This document shows positions 27,611-37,449 of a stretch of 64,000 nucleotides of DNA, one piece after another. A model generated the notes under the pieces. It searched no databases and was not told the DNA's origin. It saw only the letters and a list, made by a program, of their open reading frames with translations. The translations under genes and the position numbers were made by a program. The number at the start of each line of letters is the position of its first letter. Within the stretch, counting starts at the first letter, position 1. This DNA is from Sulfurimonas sp. HSL-1716 (GTDB taxonomy: Bacteria > Campylobacterota > Campylobacteria > Campylobacterales > Sulfurimonadaceae), in the NCBI RefSeq assembly GCF_039645975.1, contig NZ_CP147918.1:496001-560000 (forward strand), written 5' to 3'.

Positions 27611-28969
27611 TTGAGCATTTACAGAGAATATGATATACGGGGTATCTTTGAAAAAGAGTTGAACGAAGCAAGCGTCGTGCGCATCGGCTATGCGCTCGGC
27701 AAGAGAATAAAGGGAGAATATGTGGCAGTGGGATACGATGCCAGAAGCCATTCGCCGATCCTTTTTGAGTATCTGGTGCGCGGACTCAACGCAGGTGGTA
27801 AAAAAATACTTGACATGGGAATGGTCCCCACGCCGGTCAATTATTTTGCCAACTATCAGGAGTGGGAAGGCATCACTCCCGATGCCTCCGTTATGATCAC
27901 AGGTTCGCACAATCCAAGTGAATACAACGGCTTTAAGATCACGATAGACAAAGCCCCTTTTTTCGGGGAAGATATCTATGAACTGGGTCAAGAAGTAGAA
28001 TCGATGGATATGCCGCGTGAAACAAATAGGAGCGTAACGAAGATAGATGCCCTTAGCCGCTATGTAGATTTTATGGTCAAAGAGTTTTCCCATCTTCGCG
28101 GTATGAAAGAGCGTATAGTCTATGATTGCGGAAACGGCGTCGCCGGCATAGTGACACAGAGGATATTTGATGGTCTGGGATTAAATGCCAGAGGGATATA
28201 TACGGATCCCGACGGAACGTTTCCAAACCATCATCCCGACCCTTCGGTCGAACATAATCTCAAAGATATAAAAAAACTGCTTAAAAAAGAGGGCGATATC
28301 GCTTTTGCGTATGACGGAGACGCAGACCGCATAGCGGTTCTTACACATAAAAACAATATCAAAGGCGATATGATGGCGCTTTTATACTCGCTGAAGATAA
28401 AAAATCCCGTAGTCGTAGGCGAAGTGAAATGCTCTCAGGTGATGTATGATGAACTAGAACGCCGCGGCGGTAGGGCTGTCATGTACAAGACGGGACATTC
28501 AAATCTTAAAGTGAAGATGAAGGAGATTGGTGCCGATCTGGCATGCGAAGTAAGCGGGCACGTTTTCTTTAAAAACCGCTATTTCGGGTATGACGATGCG
28601 ATCTATGCGACTCTCAGGATGCTTGAGCTTGTGCAAGACGGTATCGATTTGGATGCCGAACTGGCGAAGCTGCCGGAAATTTTCTCGACTGAAGAGATAA
28701 AAATAGAGACGACCGAAGTCCAGAAATTCAAGATCATAATGAAAGTAAAAGAACTCTTGAAAAATCCTCCAAAAGACTTTCCGCACATTAGAGAGATCAT
28801 AAATGTAGACGGTGTAAGAGTAGTTTTTGACAAAGGATGGGGATTGGTGAGAGCGAGCAATACGACGCCTGTTTTAGTGACGCGTTTTGAATCGACATCG
28901 AAAAAAGAGCTTAAAACGTATGAGAATGTTTTAAACGCTCTTATAGAAAAAGCAAAACAAGATTTATAG
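27611..28969 (+). CDS. Phosphomannomutase/phosphoglucomutase
   Basis: The 452-residue alpha-D-phosphohexomutase interconverts hexose 1- and 6-phosphates for sugar-nucleotide synthesis. The phosphoserine loop is TGSHNPSEYNGFK, the metal loop AYDGDADR, the sugar-binding loop GEVKCSQV/CEVSGHVFF and the C-terminal phosphate site RASNTTPVLVTRFES. It starts at a TTG (27611) after GAGGAAAAT; no ATG is available before YREYDIRG. AlgC/ManB-type is likely. galU, 6 kb away, would act on glucose 1-phosphate. Confidence 0.93.
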   Translation: MSIYREYDIRGIFEKELNEASVVRIGYALGKRIKGEYVAVGYDARSHSPILFEYLVRGLNAGGKKILDMGMVPTPVNYFANYQEWEGITPDASVMITGSHNPSEYNGFKITIDKAPFFGEDIYELGQEVESMDMPRETNRSVTKIDALSRYVDFMVKEFSHLRGMKERIVYDCGNGVAGIVTQRIFDGLGLNARGIYTDPDGTFPNHHPDPSVEHNLKDIKKLLKKEGDIAFAYDGDADRIAVLTHKNNIKGDMMALLYSLKIKNPVVVGEVKCSQVMYDELERRGGRAVMYKTGHSNLKVKMKEIGADLACEVSGHVFFKNRYFGYDDAIYATLRMLELVQDGIDLDAELAKLPEIFSTEEIKIETTEVQKFKIIMKVKELLKNPPKDFPHIREIINVDGVRVVFDKGWGLVRASNTTPVLVTRFESTSKKELKTYENVLNALIEKAKQDL

Positions 28970-29058
28970 TAAAAGTAATAATAAATATAAATTTTACATA
29001 TAATTAATTTTAAGTGAGATAGAATTGCAGACTTTTAAACCACAAGGAAGTTTGAACA

Positions 29059-29415
29059 ATGATCTTTTTCACCGTTTTGTTTTTAGTATTTTTGTATTTC
29101 AAGATCGCCAGAGTCCATAAAAAAGAGGAGCTTATGAACACTGCGATGCTGGTGCAGCATCTGTTGGTAGGATTGAGCGCCGTCTCCCTTTTGTACTACG
29201 GCATCCTGTTTGTTAAGTGGTACTTTTTCATGCTTTTGGTCGTCTTGTTCGTGATCGTCGCATCTTTGGCGGTAACGACCGTTCAGCTGGGAATTTTTGT
29301 CGACGGAAAGCCGATGTTCGGGCTGAGCAAGACATATAAATATCTTCCGATCCTCACTATTGCGATCCTTTTATTCTCAACTGTTCTCTGGGGCTTTGAA
29401 ACAGGGGTTATCTAA
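29059..29415 (+). CDS. Small polytopic membrane protein, unknown function
   Basis: The 118-residue protein has four hydrophobic segments (about 2-14, 30-50, 52-76 and 92-110) separated by short charged loops. AAGGAAG precedes the ATG. No family is recognised. It lies between the phosphohexomutase gene and pyrC, with a 54-base gap to pyrC. Confidence 0.65.
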   Translation: MIFFTVLFLVFLYFKIARVHKKEELMNTAMLVQHLLVGLSAVSLLYYGILFVKWYFFMLLVVLFVIVASLAVTTVQLGIFVDGKPMFGLSKTYKYLPILTIAILLFSTVLWGFETGVI

Positions 29416-29468
29416 AGTTTTATTTGGATTTTGATATACTTTGTTTTATGACTAAAATAAGGAAAACA

Positions 29469-30476
29469 ATGAAAACCCATACTCTTTTAATGCCTCTTGA
29501 CATGCATCTTCATCTCCGTGACGGTGTTATGCTGGAAAACGTGGCGCCTCTGAGCGCTTACAGTTTCAGCGGTGCATTGGTCATGCCGAATCTCGTTCCT
29601 CCTCTGACGACAAAAGATGCCGTTTTAGCATATAAAGAGCGTATCATGGCGGCGGTTCCAAATGACTATTTCGAACCCTATATGACCCTTTTTTACCAAA
29701 ATTACGAAAGAGCGTTTTTAGAGAGTGTCGTCGATACTATCTTGGCGATCAAACTCTATCCCGCCGGTATCACGACAAACTCCGAGAGCGGTGTAAAAGC
29801 CTTTGATATCGAAGCGATGAGACCTACATTACAAGCTATGAGCGACCTTGAGATACCTTTGTGCGTTCACGGCGAGACGGACGGTTTCGTGATGGACAGA
29901 GAAGCGGAATTCATGAGCATCTATGAACTCCTGGCACAGAACTTTCCTAAGTTGAAGATAGTCATGGAGCATATCACTACAAAAGCGGCCGTGGAGATGC
30001 TTGAGAAGTATGAGAACCTTTATGCAACAATCACGCTTCACCATCTTTTGATAACGCTGGACGACGTGGTAGGCGGAATGATGAAACCACATCTTTTCTG
30101 CAAACCTATCGCAAAGCGCCCCGAGGACAGGGAAGCTCTTTTAAAAGTGGCTCTTGAAGCACATCCAAAAGTGATGTTCGGTTCAGACTCGGCTCCTCAT
30201 CCTCAGGATAAAAAAGAGTCTTGCGGATGTGCCGCGGGCGTATTTACCGCTCCTATCGCACTGCAGGTTTTGTGCGAAATATTCGACGAGTTTAATGCGC
30301 TTGAGAACCTTCAGAATTTTGTGAGCGACAATGCCCAGCGCATTTACGGGATATGTCCGGAGTTTAAAGAGGTCTCTTTAATCGCTTCGCCTTTTAAAGT
30401 ACCCCAGAATTACTCCGGCGTCATTCCGATGTATGCGGGCGAAACTATAGGATGGTCGATAGAAAATGTCGAGTAA
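29469..30476 (+). CDS. pyrC: Dihydroorotase
   Basis: This zinc amidohydrolase of de novo pyrimidine synthesis cyclises carbamoyl aspartate. The metal-binding motif MHLHLRD opens the protein, then [15 protein letters not shown] carries the bridging lysine, CVHGE and MEHITT the histidines and GSDSAPH the catalytic aspartate. The ATG at 29469, after AAGGAAAAC, gives 335 residues; an open frame to 29424 lacks a ribosome site. The last 11 bases overlap a response regulator gene, starting a six-gene run to 33023. Confidence 0.96.
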   Translation: MKTHTLLMPLDMHLHLRDGVMLENVAPLSAYSFSGALVMPNLVPPLTTKDAVLAYKERIMAAVPNDYFEPYMTLFYQNYERAFLESVVDTILAIKLYPAGITTNSESGVKAFDIEAMRPTLQAMSDLEIPLCVHGETDGFVMDREAEFMSIYELLAQNFPKLKIVMEHITTKAAVEMLEKYENLYATITLHHLLITLDDVVGGMMKPHLFCKPIAKRPEDREALLKVALEAHPKVMFGSDSAPHPQDKKESCGCAAGVFTAPIALQVLCEIFDEFNALENLQNFVSDNAQRIYGICPEFKEVSLIASPFKVPQNYSGVIPMYAGETIGWSIENVE

Positions 30477-31128
30477 GATCCTGCTTTTAGAAGACGATCT
30501 TCTTTTGTGCGAGACTATCGCCGATCTTCTTGAAGACGAAGGATATGAGGTCACGCAGTGCAAAAACGGACAAGAAGTTCTTGACCTGACCTACAAAGAG
30601 AGGTTTGATCTGTACCTTTTGGATATAAACGTACCCATCATAAACGGACTCGATCTCTTAAAAGAACTTCGCCTCTCAAACGACAAGACTTCCACTATTT
30701 TTCTTACTTCGCACAAAGAACAGGAGATGCTTTCAATCGGCTTCCTTCACGGTGCGGACGACTATATAAAAAAACCTTTTGACTCCTATGAACTTCTTTT
30801 ACGCATAAAAGCCGTTTTGAAACGCTATAAAGGCGATGAGAACGAGTGCATCGGTCAATTGTGCAACGATAAGAACAGAAAGCGTATCCACTATAAGCAA
30901 AAAGAGCTCGACCTCTCTCAAAAGGAGTATGCGCTTTTATCGCTGCTGATGAAAAATGCAAACGAAGTCGTAACCAAAGAGATGATAGTCTATGAGCTTT
31001 GGAACAACAATGAAGACGTAAGCGACGGAGCTATCCGTGTCTATATAAACCGTTTAAAACATTTTCTGGATGAGGGCATGATCGAGAATATACGGGCAGT
31101 GGGTTACAGACTTGTTTTACAATCTTAG
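30466..31128 (+). CDS. OmpR/PhoB-family response regulator
   Basis: The 220-residue protein has an N-terminal receiver ([17 protein letters not shown], phospho-Asp in [15 protein letters not shown] switch, [13 protein letters not shown]) and a C-terminal winged-helix output ([36 protein letters not shown]). It overlaps pyrC by 11 bases and the sensor kinase by 17 bases, so it is paired with that kinase. The signal and targets are unknown. Confidence 0.93.
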   Translation: MSSKILLLEDDLLLCETIADLLEDEGYEVTQCKNGQEVLDLTYKERFDLYLLDINVPIINGLDLLKELRLSNDKTSTIFLTSHKEQEMLSIGFLHGADDYIKKPFDSYELLLRIKAVLKRYKGDENECIGQLCNDKNRKRIHYKQKELDLSQKEYALLSLLMKNANEVVTKEMIVYELWNNNEDVSDGAIRVYINRLKHFLDEGMIENIRAVGYRLVLQS

Positions 31129-31942
31129 ACGATATATATTTTTATATTATTTCATAACGGTCATCATCTTCGGCGGGGGATTTTCTTATGTAAAAGATAC
31201 CGCCAAACCCGTAGATGCGTATATAATAATCACGGTATTTTTGATCCTCGTCGTTATATCGGGTATCATCATATCAAAGCTTGCCATCGAACCCCTTGAA
31301 GAGTACGTAACAAATCTCGAAGAACTTTCACGCGACACCCTGCATGAACTCAACCTTCCCATCGCTACCATAAAAACGAATGTCGATATGATAGAAAAGA
31401 AGCTTTCCGATGAAAAATCTCTAAAACGTCTAAGCCGTATCAAAACCGCATGCAATATGCTGACGCAAAGATACAACGAGCTTGATTATATGATAAAGAG
31501 ACAGACAAAAAGGGAGATCATAGAGCGTTTCGATCTCAAAGAACTCATAGATGAGCGTGTAGAATTTTTACGGAATATTTACGTAGAAGTGGAATTTACC
31601 AAGGATTTAGAAAATTTTATTATAAATATGGATAAAATCGGGCTTAGTAAAGTGATAGACAATATCATAGATAACGGCGTGAAATATTCACAAAATGCAA
31701 ATAAGATAGATATAACACTCAAAAACAAGGTGTTACGCATCAAAGATTACGGAATAGGCATCGATGAGGTGGTGCTGCTTCGTATCTTTGACAGATATTA
31801 TCAAAATGACGACAGTATGCCCGGATTTGGCATCGGACTCTCTATGGTAAAAAGATTTTGCGATACGCATCGCATAAAATTAAACATAGAATCGAAAAAA
31901 GGTAGCGGGACTACCATATTTTTAGACTTTAAAGGCAGCTAA
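31112..31942 (+). CDS. Sensor histidine kinase
   Basis: The 276-residue kinase has two N-terminal membrane helices (~9-28 and ~36-55) with only a very short outer loop, then a dimerisation helix with H78 in TLHELNLPIATIK and an HATPase domain (NIIDNGVKYS, KDYGIGID, GFGIGLSMVKRF). With almost no sensory loop it may sense within the membrane or through a partner. The first usable start is the TTG at 31112, inside the regulator gene; no in-frame ATG precedes the helices. Next gene is exbB (1-base overlap). Confidence 0.9.
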   Translation: MFYNLRRYIFLYYFITVIIFGGGFSYVKDTAKPVDAYIIITVFLILVVISGIIISKLAIEPLEEYVTNLEELSRDTLHELNLPIATIKTNVDMIEKKLSDEKSLKRLSRIKTACNMLTQRYNELDYMIKRQTKREIIERFDLKELIDERVEFLRNIYVEVEFTKDLENFIINMDKIGLSKVIDNIIDNGVKYSQNANKIDITLKNKVLRIKDYGIGIDEVVLLRIFDRYYQNDDSMPGFGIGLSMVKRFCDTHRIKLNIESKKGSGTTIFLDFKGS

Positions 31943-32391
31943 TGGAAACATCGACTTTTTTAACGTACGCGGAAAATACACTTGATTACGGAATAATGGG
32001 AATACTTTTTTTGATGAGTATCGTGACATTATGGCTCTTTATAGAGAGGCTCATGTTCTACAGATCGGTGAGACTGGAAGATTATGACAATAAAGATACG
32101 CTCGAACTCGATCTCAGCGATAACCTTTCGACGATCGGTGCAATGGGTGCGAATGCTCCTTATGTCGGGCTTTTAGGGACGGTTATCGGTATTATGCTGA
32201 CCTTTTACAGTCTCGGTGATATAGGTGCAGTAGATGCAAAAAAAATAATGATGGGACTTGCCCTCGCTCTAAAAGCGACGGCTTTAGGCCTCGTTGTGGC
32301 TATTCCCGCCATCTCGTTTTATACGATCCTGCTTCGCAAAATGGAAAAAATAATTGTGAAGTTCGATATACTCCGCGAGGCGAAAAGATAG
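31942..32391 (+). CDS. exbB: ExbB-like MotA/TolQ/ExbB proton-channel protein
   Basis: The 149-residue protein has three hydrophobic segments and the core motif ANAPYVGLLGTVIGIMLTFY followed by ALKATALGLVVAIPAIS. With ExbD it forms the proton-driven motor that energises TonB-dependent outer-membrane uptake, or a Tol-like process. It is the short ExbB form. exbD follows directly at the next base; no tonB gene is in the window, so TonB must be elsewhere. Confidence 0.92.
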   Translation: METSTFLTYAENTLDYGIMGILFLMSIVTLWLFIERLMFYRSVRLEDYDNKDTLELDLSDNLSTIGAMGANAPYVGLLGTVIGIMLTFYSLGDIGAVDAKKIMMGLALALKATALGLVVAIPAISFYTILLRKMEKIIVKFDILREAKR

Positions 32392-32772
32392 ATGAAACAA
32401 AGAAGAAAGTTTGATCAGATAAACGTCATACCGTTTATCGATATTATGCTCGTACTTCTTGTCATGGTGCTTACTACCGCCACGTTCGTAAAACAGGGGA
32501 TCATTCCCGTAAATCTTCCCGAAGCCAAAACAAAAGAGAAGAACGATCTTCAAAAAGAGGTCGCCATCTACGTCAACGCCAAAGGCGAGATCTATTACGA
32601 CAAAGCCAAAGTGACACTAGAGGAGCTGGAAAAAAATTTATCGTTGATCGCTAAGACGCAGACGGTGGTTTTAAGAAGCGACAAAGAGTCGAGATTCCAA
32701 GATTTTGTGAATGTCATGAACATATTAAAACGTTTGAATCACGAGCAGCTTTATATCGTTACGAAAGAGTGA
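32392..32772 (+). CDS. exbD: ExbD-like biopolymer transport protein
   Basis: The 126-residue protein has one N-terminal membrane helix with the essential acidic residue ([20 protein letters not shown]) and a periplasmic domain ([39 protein letters not shown]). It pairs with the ExbB encoded directly before it, with no gap. The stop overlaps the start of the GIY-YIG gene. Confidence 0.93.
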   Translation: MKQRRKFDQINVIPFIDIMLVLLVMVLTTATFVKQGIIPVNLPEAKTKEKNDLQKEVAIYVNAKGEIYYDKAKVTLEELEKNLSLIAKTQTVVLRSDKESRFQDFVNVMNILKRLNHEQLYIVTKE

Positions 32773-33023
32773 TGTCTTACTTTGTCTACATCTTGAAGTG
32801 CAGCGACGATACTCTTTATACGGGAATAACCAAAGATATAACAAAGCGCTTAGCAGAGCATAACGGTTCGGTAAAAGGTGCAAAATACACAAAGACGAGA
32901 AGACCCGTAGAACTGCTGTATCAAGAAGAGTTCGACGACAGAAGCAGTGCGTCCAAAAGAGAATATGCCATAAAAAAACTAAGAAGGGACGAGAAGCTTG
33001 CGCTTATCATGAAAGGGGAGTAA
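32772..33023 (+). CDS. GIY-YIG nuclease-domain protein, YhbQ/UPF0213-like
   Basis: The 83-residue single-domain protein has [20 protein letters not shown] (the GIY-YIG core), the arginine in KRLAEHN and the catalytic-type glutamate region [13 protein letters not shown]. Related small proteins show nuclease activity on damaged or single-stranded DNA, but the cellular role is poorly known. The ATG at 32772 shares one base with the exbD stop; a GTG at 32769 is also open. Confidence 0.88.
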   Translation: MSYFVYILKCSDDTLYTGITKDITKRLAEHNGSVKGAKYTKTRRPVELLYQEEFDDRSSASKREYAIKKLRRDEKLALIMKGE

Positions 33024-33051
33024 AAAGAGACAGCTTTTACTCCTGCTTGTT

Positions 33052-35046
33052 TTATGTCTTAAAGTGTCCGAGTTTGCCGTTTAGCTCTTCTGTCAACGAG
33101 TTGAGATGTTCGGAGGCAGAAGCTATCTCTTCGACGTTTCTTGCATTGGTGGAAGAGATGGCGTTGATCTCCTCCATTTTAGAAACGATGGTTTGCACAT
33201 GGTTGCCTGTCGTCTCAAAATCTTTTGCCGTTTTATCGCTGGCATGTACTGCGGAGAGGACTATATCGACGGTATAGTTTATCTTTGTCTCTACATCTTT
33301 GGATATTTTCGAAAGCTCTTCGATCTCTCTTGAGTTTTCGCTCATCTTACCCGATGCGTCGATAATGGACTGCACTACGACGTTTATCGTGGCATTTATC
33401 TCGGTGAGCGACTTCTGGGTACGTTCTGCAAGTTTTCTTACTTCATCCGCAACGACGGCAAAACCGCGTCCATGTTCGCCTGCACGTGCCGCTTCTATGG
33501 CAGCATTAAGCGCTAAGAGATTTGTCTGATCGGCGATATCGGAGATGATCTCCAAAACATTTTTGACTTCGTTTGCATCTTGGGATAAAGCTTCCATATT
33601 ATGCGAAAGCTCTATCTCTGTCTGAGCGGTCTCCTGTACTTTTGAGGTCAGGGAGATGATATTGTCTCTTGCGCTGCCGAGGTTTTCGTTGGCTTGGATA
33701 ATATTTTCCTTACTGTGCTGTGCTTCGGATATGGCGGAGAGTATCTCGGATTGTATATTCGAAGCAAAACTTGTCGCTTCGTTGACTATCTTCACGGAAC
33801 GTTCGACGTTTGTTCCGACGGTCAAAGAGGTGGTCGAAAGTTCATGGGATATCGCCGCATTTTCGGATGAGGAGCTTTTTGAGTTCTCTATAAGATTGCG
33901 CAGCTGATCTAAAAAACGGTTGAAGCTTTTAGCCATCTCATGTATCTCCTGCGGGGCATGTTCATCGACATGGATACTCAGATCATTTTCATCGCCTATT
34001 TTCGTAAGAGTGTTTTTAAATTTGTTCAGCGGTCCGTTCAAACCGTTTTTGATGATATATACCGCAAGTATCACTCCTAAGAGCAAACCGAATATAAGGG
34101 TATTTATCATCACTGCCTTTGAACTGTTCAAAGAGCTCATGGAGGAGTTGCTCAGTCTTATTGTCCCTTGTAAACCTGCACTGTTCACACTGTCGACATA
34201 TTTTAGAGCGTTGGCTCCGTTCTCTGTTACTTTCAGAGCATAGCTGTCTACCTCAAGAGAGACCGCATGGAGTTCTTGAAGGTTGACCTTATAGTCTTTG
34301 AGAGAGTTTTCCGCTTTTGCTATAGCTTCAAGATCGCTCTTTGAAGTGGTGGTTTTTCTGAGTTTGTCGTATAGAATATCGAGCTTGTCAAATATTTTTA
34401 GCCCGTCTTTTAAGACCTGATTATTTCTTCTGGCGGCGGATTTGAAGTTTGCGATGCGTATGCTGCTTGCAAGCAGGTTCGAATCATATAGGAGATGGAT
34501 CCTTTTCAATCTGGCATCTATCTTGATACCTTTTTTCATATCGGATTTTAAAAGTTCTTTTTGGTGGCGGGTCAGCTCGTTGGTAACGGCGACAAAGGTG
34601 TTTGCATCATCGTCCAATTTGGCTCTGAGAATCTTCTTTTGTTTAAACGCCTGATCGATCGCATCCAGTGCTTCATGGTATTTTCCTATCCGTTCTTCAA
34701 GAGGTTTTATCTCTTTTTTCAACTGCAACAGGTTCGGGAATCTGTCCGAGTGCTGTTGAGCGTCTTTGATCCATCGGTCGACCTTTTTGAAGTCGCTGTC
34801 CACCGATGCTTTGTATTTGGGATCTTCGGAATAGAGAAATTTTCCTACGTTGATCTGTACGTTTGCGAAATCACGTGCTATCGCAGAGACTATCTGCACC
34901 TCTTTTACATATTGTTTGCCTAGTCTATCCGAGTTGTCGACGGCTTTTAAGATGTTGCTGACACCGACAAAACCCATGATTATCAAGAAGAACAATAATA
35001 GCCCGAATCCGATGCTTATCTGTTTGCTTAAACTTATTTTATTCAT
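33052..35046 (-). CDS. Methyl-accepting chemotaxis protein with a long helical sensor domain
   Basis: The 664-residue chemoreceptor has a membrane helix at ~10-30, a periplasmic all-helical domain of about 280 residues (HBM/four-helix-bundle-like), a second helix at ~313-335, HAMP, and a signalling domain with the hairpin tip [20 protein letters not shown] and [32 protein letters not shown] precedes the ATG. The ligand cannot be inferred. It is transcribed alone. Confidence 0.93.
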   Translation of the reverse strand: MNKISLSKQISIGFGLLLFFLIIMGFVGVSNILKAVDNSDRLGKQYVKEVQIVSAIARDFANVQINVGKFLYSEDPKYKASVDSDFKKVDRWIKDAQQHSDRFPNLLQLKKEIKPLEERIGKYHEALDAIDQAFKQKKILRAKLDDDANTFVAVTNELTRHQKELLKSDMKKGIKIDARLKRIHLLYDSNLLASSIRIANFKSAARRNNQVLKDGLKIFDKLDILYDKLRKTTTSKSDLEAIAKAENSLKDYKVNLQELHAVSLEVDSYALKVTENGANALKYVDSVNSAGLQGTIRLSNSSMSSLNSSKAVMINTLIFGLLLGVILAVYIIKNGLNGPLNKFKNTLTKIGDENDLSIHVDEHAPQEIHEMAKSFNRFLDQLRNLIENSKSSSSENAAISHELSTTSLTVGTNVERSVKIVNEATSFASNIQSEILSAISEAQHSKENIIQANENLGSARDNIISLTSKVQETAQTEIELSHNMEALSQDANEVKNVLEIISDIADQTNLLALNAAIEAARAGEHGRGFAVVADEVRKLAERTQKSLTEINATINVVVQSIIDASGKMSENSREIEELSKISKDVETKINYTVDIVLSAVHASDKTAKDFETTGNHVQTIVSKMEEINAISSTNARNVEEIASASEHLNSLTEELNGKLGHFKT

Positions 35047-35125
35047 CGTTCACCTTATTGTATTTTTTGCAGAACCGACAAAAAAGCCGGTGTTTACAAG
35101 AATTTTATAAGTGAATATACAATAG

Positions 35126-35368
35126 TTAGTAAACGTTTTTTTTCATCAAAATAATGGAGGGATTTTTCTCGCTTGTTTTTTTCTTGGGTGTTTTTTTTAC
35201 AGCGGGCTTCGCCGTGGTGTTTGTGTCAAAGACTTTTGTCTTCTCTTGTTTGATGTCATGAAAGAGAGTCGTAGCTATGAAGAACAAGATCATGATGACC
35301 ACTATTGCCGCATAAAAGAGAAGATAGTTTTTTATCTGTCCCGATTCAAAGGGATTGTCTATTTTCAT
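35126..35368 (-). CDS. Small single-pass membrane protein coupled to galU
   Basis: The 80-residue protein has one hydrophobic helix (residues ~14-36) and a basic Lys/Thr/Pro-rich tail outside it (KPAVKKTPKKKTSEKNP). The start overlaps the galU stop as ATGA, so it is made together with GalU. No family is recognised. Confidence 0.65.
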   Translation of the reverse strand: MKIDNPFESGQIKNYLLFYAAIVVIMILFFIATTLFHDIKQEKTKVFDTNTTAKPAVKKTPKKKTSEKNPSIILMKKNVY

Positions 35369-36195
35369 GATCGTCGTTTTTCTTTTTCGAAAAAGTAGTT
35401 CGTGGCCTCTACGAAGCCTTCGACGCTTCCACAGTCAAATCTTCTGCCTTTAAACTTATAGGCGAGTACTTTGCCCTGCTTTGCCATCTCTAAAAGAGCG
35501 TCGGTTATCTGGATCTCTCCGCCTTTTCCCGGTTTTGTTTCTCTTATGATATCGAAGATATCGGGCGTAAGGATGTAACGGCCTATGATCGCAAGGTTTG
35601 TAGGTGCATCGGCAGGGTCTGGTTTTTCGATCATATCGGTGACTTTTACGACGTCATCTTGAATGAAGTCGCCTGCGACGATACCGTACTTGTTGGAGTT
35701 TTTGATATCTATCTCTTCGACGGCAACGATACAGCATTTATGTTTTTTATACAGCTCACTCATCTGAGAAAGCACGGAGTTCCCGCTGTCGTTGTCACAC
35801 AGATCGTCTGCGAGTATAACGCAAAAAGGTTCGGTTCCTATTAACGTTTCTCCCGAGAGTATCGCGTGCCCGAGCCCTTTCATCTCTATCTGGCGCGTGT
35901 ATGAGAAGGTGCATTTGTCGATGACGTCGCGAATTTCGGTAAGGTAATGCTCTTTTGACGTGCCTTTTATCTGATGTTCAAGTTCATAGGAGATATCGAA
36001 GTGGTCTTCTATGGCGCGCTTGCCGCGCCCCGTGACTATGGCCATTGTATCGCATCCCGCTTCTATGGCTTCTTCTACGCCGTATTGGATAAGAGGTTTT
36101 GTAAGGATCGGAAGCATCTCTTTTGGCATGGCTTTTGTCGCAGGCAAAAATCTGGTACCGTATCCGGCAGCCGGGAATAAGCATTTTTTGATCAT
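35365..36195 (-). CDS. galU: UTP--glucose-1-phosphate uridylyltransferase
   Basis: The 276-residue enzyme makes UDP-glucose for surface polysaccharide and glycan synthesis. The nucleotide loop GYGTRFLPATKAMPKEMLPI near residues 11-30, IVTGRGKRAIEDHFD, the active-site region PFCVILADDLCDN and the sugar site RFDCGSVEGFVEATN are all typical. It is first in a two-gene unit with a small membrane protein. It is divergent from the thiamine-binding-like gene. Confidence 0.96.
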   Translation of the reverse strand: MIKKCLFPAAGYGTRFLPATKAMPKEMLPILTKPLIQYGVEEAIEAGCDTMAIVTGRGKRAIEDHFDISYELEHQIKGTSKEHYLTEIRDVIDKCTFSYTRQIEMKGLGHAILSGETLIGTEPFCVILADDLCDNDSGNSVLSQMSELYKKHKCCIVAVEEIDIKNSNKYGIVAGDFIQDDVVKVTDMIEKPDPADAPTNLAIIGRYILTPDIFDIIRETKPGKGGEIQITDALLEMAKQGKVLAYKFKGRRFDCGSVEGFVEATNYFFEKEKRRS

Positions 36196-36311
36196 AAAGT
36201 ATCCTATTTTTTACTAAGTCTGTAATTATATCTTGATATTTTTTAATGCAAGTTTGAATAAAGAGAAACAAAATTATAATAAACGCAGATAAAATCATAG
36301 AAAGGTCATAA

Positions 36312-36635
36312 ATGAGTGTTTTGTTAGAGTTTAGTATGTTTCCAACATCCGATGAGTGCAGAGAAGGGGCTTCGGTGTCCAAACAGGTAAGCCGGGTCAT
36401 AGATGCCATAGACAAGTCGGGTGTAAACTATCAACTGACGCCGATGGGTACCGTGGTGGAGACAGATACTATGAAAGAAGCGTTGAATATCATCGAGTTG
36501 GCATATGAACAGCTTGAAGGATGCGAAAGAGTCTACTCCTCTTTAAAATTCGATATCAGAAAAAATACAAAGAACAGGCTGAAAACAAAAATACAATCGG
36601 TAAAAAGGAATTTAAACAGGGAAATAAACACATAA
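36312..36635 (+). CDS. MTH1187/YkoF-family (DUF77) thiamine-binding-like protein
   Basis: The 107-residue protein shows the family pattern: EFSMFPTSDECREGASVSKQ, then VIDAIDKSGVNYQLTPMGTV and the later ECERVYSS-like segment GCERVYSSLKFDIRK. Members form ferredoxin-like tetramers, and some bind thiamine or its pyrimidine part. The C-terminus is extended by a basic tail (~20 residues). No thi genes are adjacent and no TPP riboswitch is seen upstream. Confidence 0.88.
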   Translation: MSVLLEFSMFPTSDECREGASVSKQVSRVIDAIDKSGVNYQLTPMGTVVETDTMKEALNIIELAYEQLEGCERVYSSLKFDIRKNTKNRLKTKIQSVKRNLNREINT

Positions 36636-36747
36636 TCAAGCGAATTTTTATCTTTCCTTGTGCTTTGTCCTTTATTCAGCTATACTCTTTTTAACAAAAG
36701 ATGATTCGAGTTATATCTTTGGCCTGCTTTATATTGATGACTTCCGG

Positions 36748-36777
36748 TTGACAGTTAAAAACACCTAAAAATAAAAT
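36748..36777 (+). promoter_or_regulatory. Promoter of the cold-shock gene
   Basis: TTGACA at 36748-36753 and TAAAAT at 36772-36777, separated by 18 bases, lie 60 bases before the csp ATG. The implied leader is about 50 bases, shorter than the long thermosensing cspA leader of E. coli. Confidence 0.6.
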
Positions 36778-36836
36778 TCATATTAGATTTTCGACCACTT
36801 TGGAAACAGGGTGTATTCAAACAAAAAGGTATAACA

Positions 36837-37055
36837 ATGGCAACATTAGTAAACGGAACAGTTAAATGGTTCAACAGTGAAAAAGGCTTCGGATTTATCG
36901 AACAAGAAAACGGCGGAAAAGATGTATTTGTACACTTTCGTCAGATCAACAGCAACGGATACGGCCGTGTATCACTAGACGAAGGTCAAAAAGTGACTTT
37001 CGAAGTAGGACAAGGTGAAAAAGGTCCGCAAGCAGAAAACGTTACAGCACTGTAA
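36837..37055 (+). CDS. cspA: CspA-family cold-shock protein
   Basis: The 72-residue beta-barrel protein binds single-stranded RNA/DNA. RNP1 is KGFGFIEQ and RNP2 is VFVHFRQI; the latter has FR where most have S, a mild variation. [14 protein letters not shown] is the family hallmark. It acts as an RNA chaperone, often in growth at low temperature or on rapid dilution. The protein is monocistronic, with a clear promoter. Confidence 0.96.
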   Translation: MATLVNGTVKWFNSEKGFGFIEQENGGKDVFVHFRQINSNGYGRVSLDEGQKVTFEVGQGEKGPQAENVTAL

Positions 37056-37131
37056 CTTTTTTGTGAGTGGGTCTCCCCGCTCGATTTTCTACCGCATTAC
37101 CCTCACATTCTAAATCATAACGCACAAAAAA

Positions 37132-37323
37132 TCAGACTACTTTTTTAAGAGCTTTTTTTGCGGCTTTTTTCGCTTTTTTTGCAGTTGCAGGCTTTTTCTT
37201 CAGTACTATTTTTGCAGCTTGCTTTGCAACAGGTTTAAGTTTCTTTTTCGAAACCACTTTTTTTGCCGCTTTCTTTACAACTTTTTTGACCTCTTTTTTC
37301 TTTAGAGCTTTTGCCATTGCCAT
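37132..37323 (-). CDS. Histone H1-like lysine/alanine-rich basic protein
   Basis: The 63-residue protein is nearly all Lys, Ala and Val, with repeats of KKAAKK/KKVV type (VKKAAKKVVSKKK, PATAKKAKKAAKKALKK), like the tails of bacterial H1-type proteins (Hc1/AlgP-type). It would bind DNA non-specifically and compact the nucleoid. It is divergent from a small helix-turn-helix gene, and a perfect 23-bp palindrome lies between them, suggesting tight control. The start could be ATG1 or ATG3. Confidence 0.75.
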   Translation of the reverse strand: MAMAKALKKKEVKKVVKKAAKKVVSKKKLKPVAKQAAKIVLKKKPATAKKAKKAAKKALKKVV

Positions 37324-37356
37324 ATCCTTTTGAGATTTTTTATCACATCACCAAAA

Positions 37357-37379
37357 AATAGTAATATAATATTACTATT
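37357..37379. promoter_or_regulatory. Perfect 23-bp palindrome, likely operator
   Basis: AATAGTAATAT at 37357-37367 and ATATTACTATT at 37369-37379 are exact inverted repeats around one base. The site includes a TATAAT (37365-37370) and lies 33 bases before the histone-like gene and 70 bases before the HTH gene on the opposite side. Its length and perfection suggest a dimeric repressor site over a promoter. Confidence 0.65.
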
Positions 37380-37449
37380 GTATAGAATATATGGATATAT
37401 GTCAACTTTATATAGAGATTAGCTATAATTTGTATCATCAGGAGAGACA

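Noticed and set aside
36196-36311. TPP riboswitch upstream of the thiamine-binding-like gene
   Set aside because: The CUGAGA-type core and paired arms of the THI element are not found in this AT-rich stretch.
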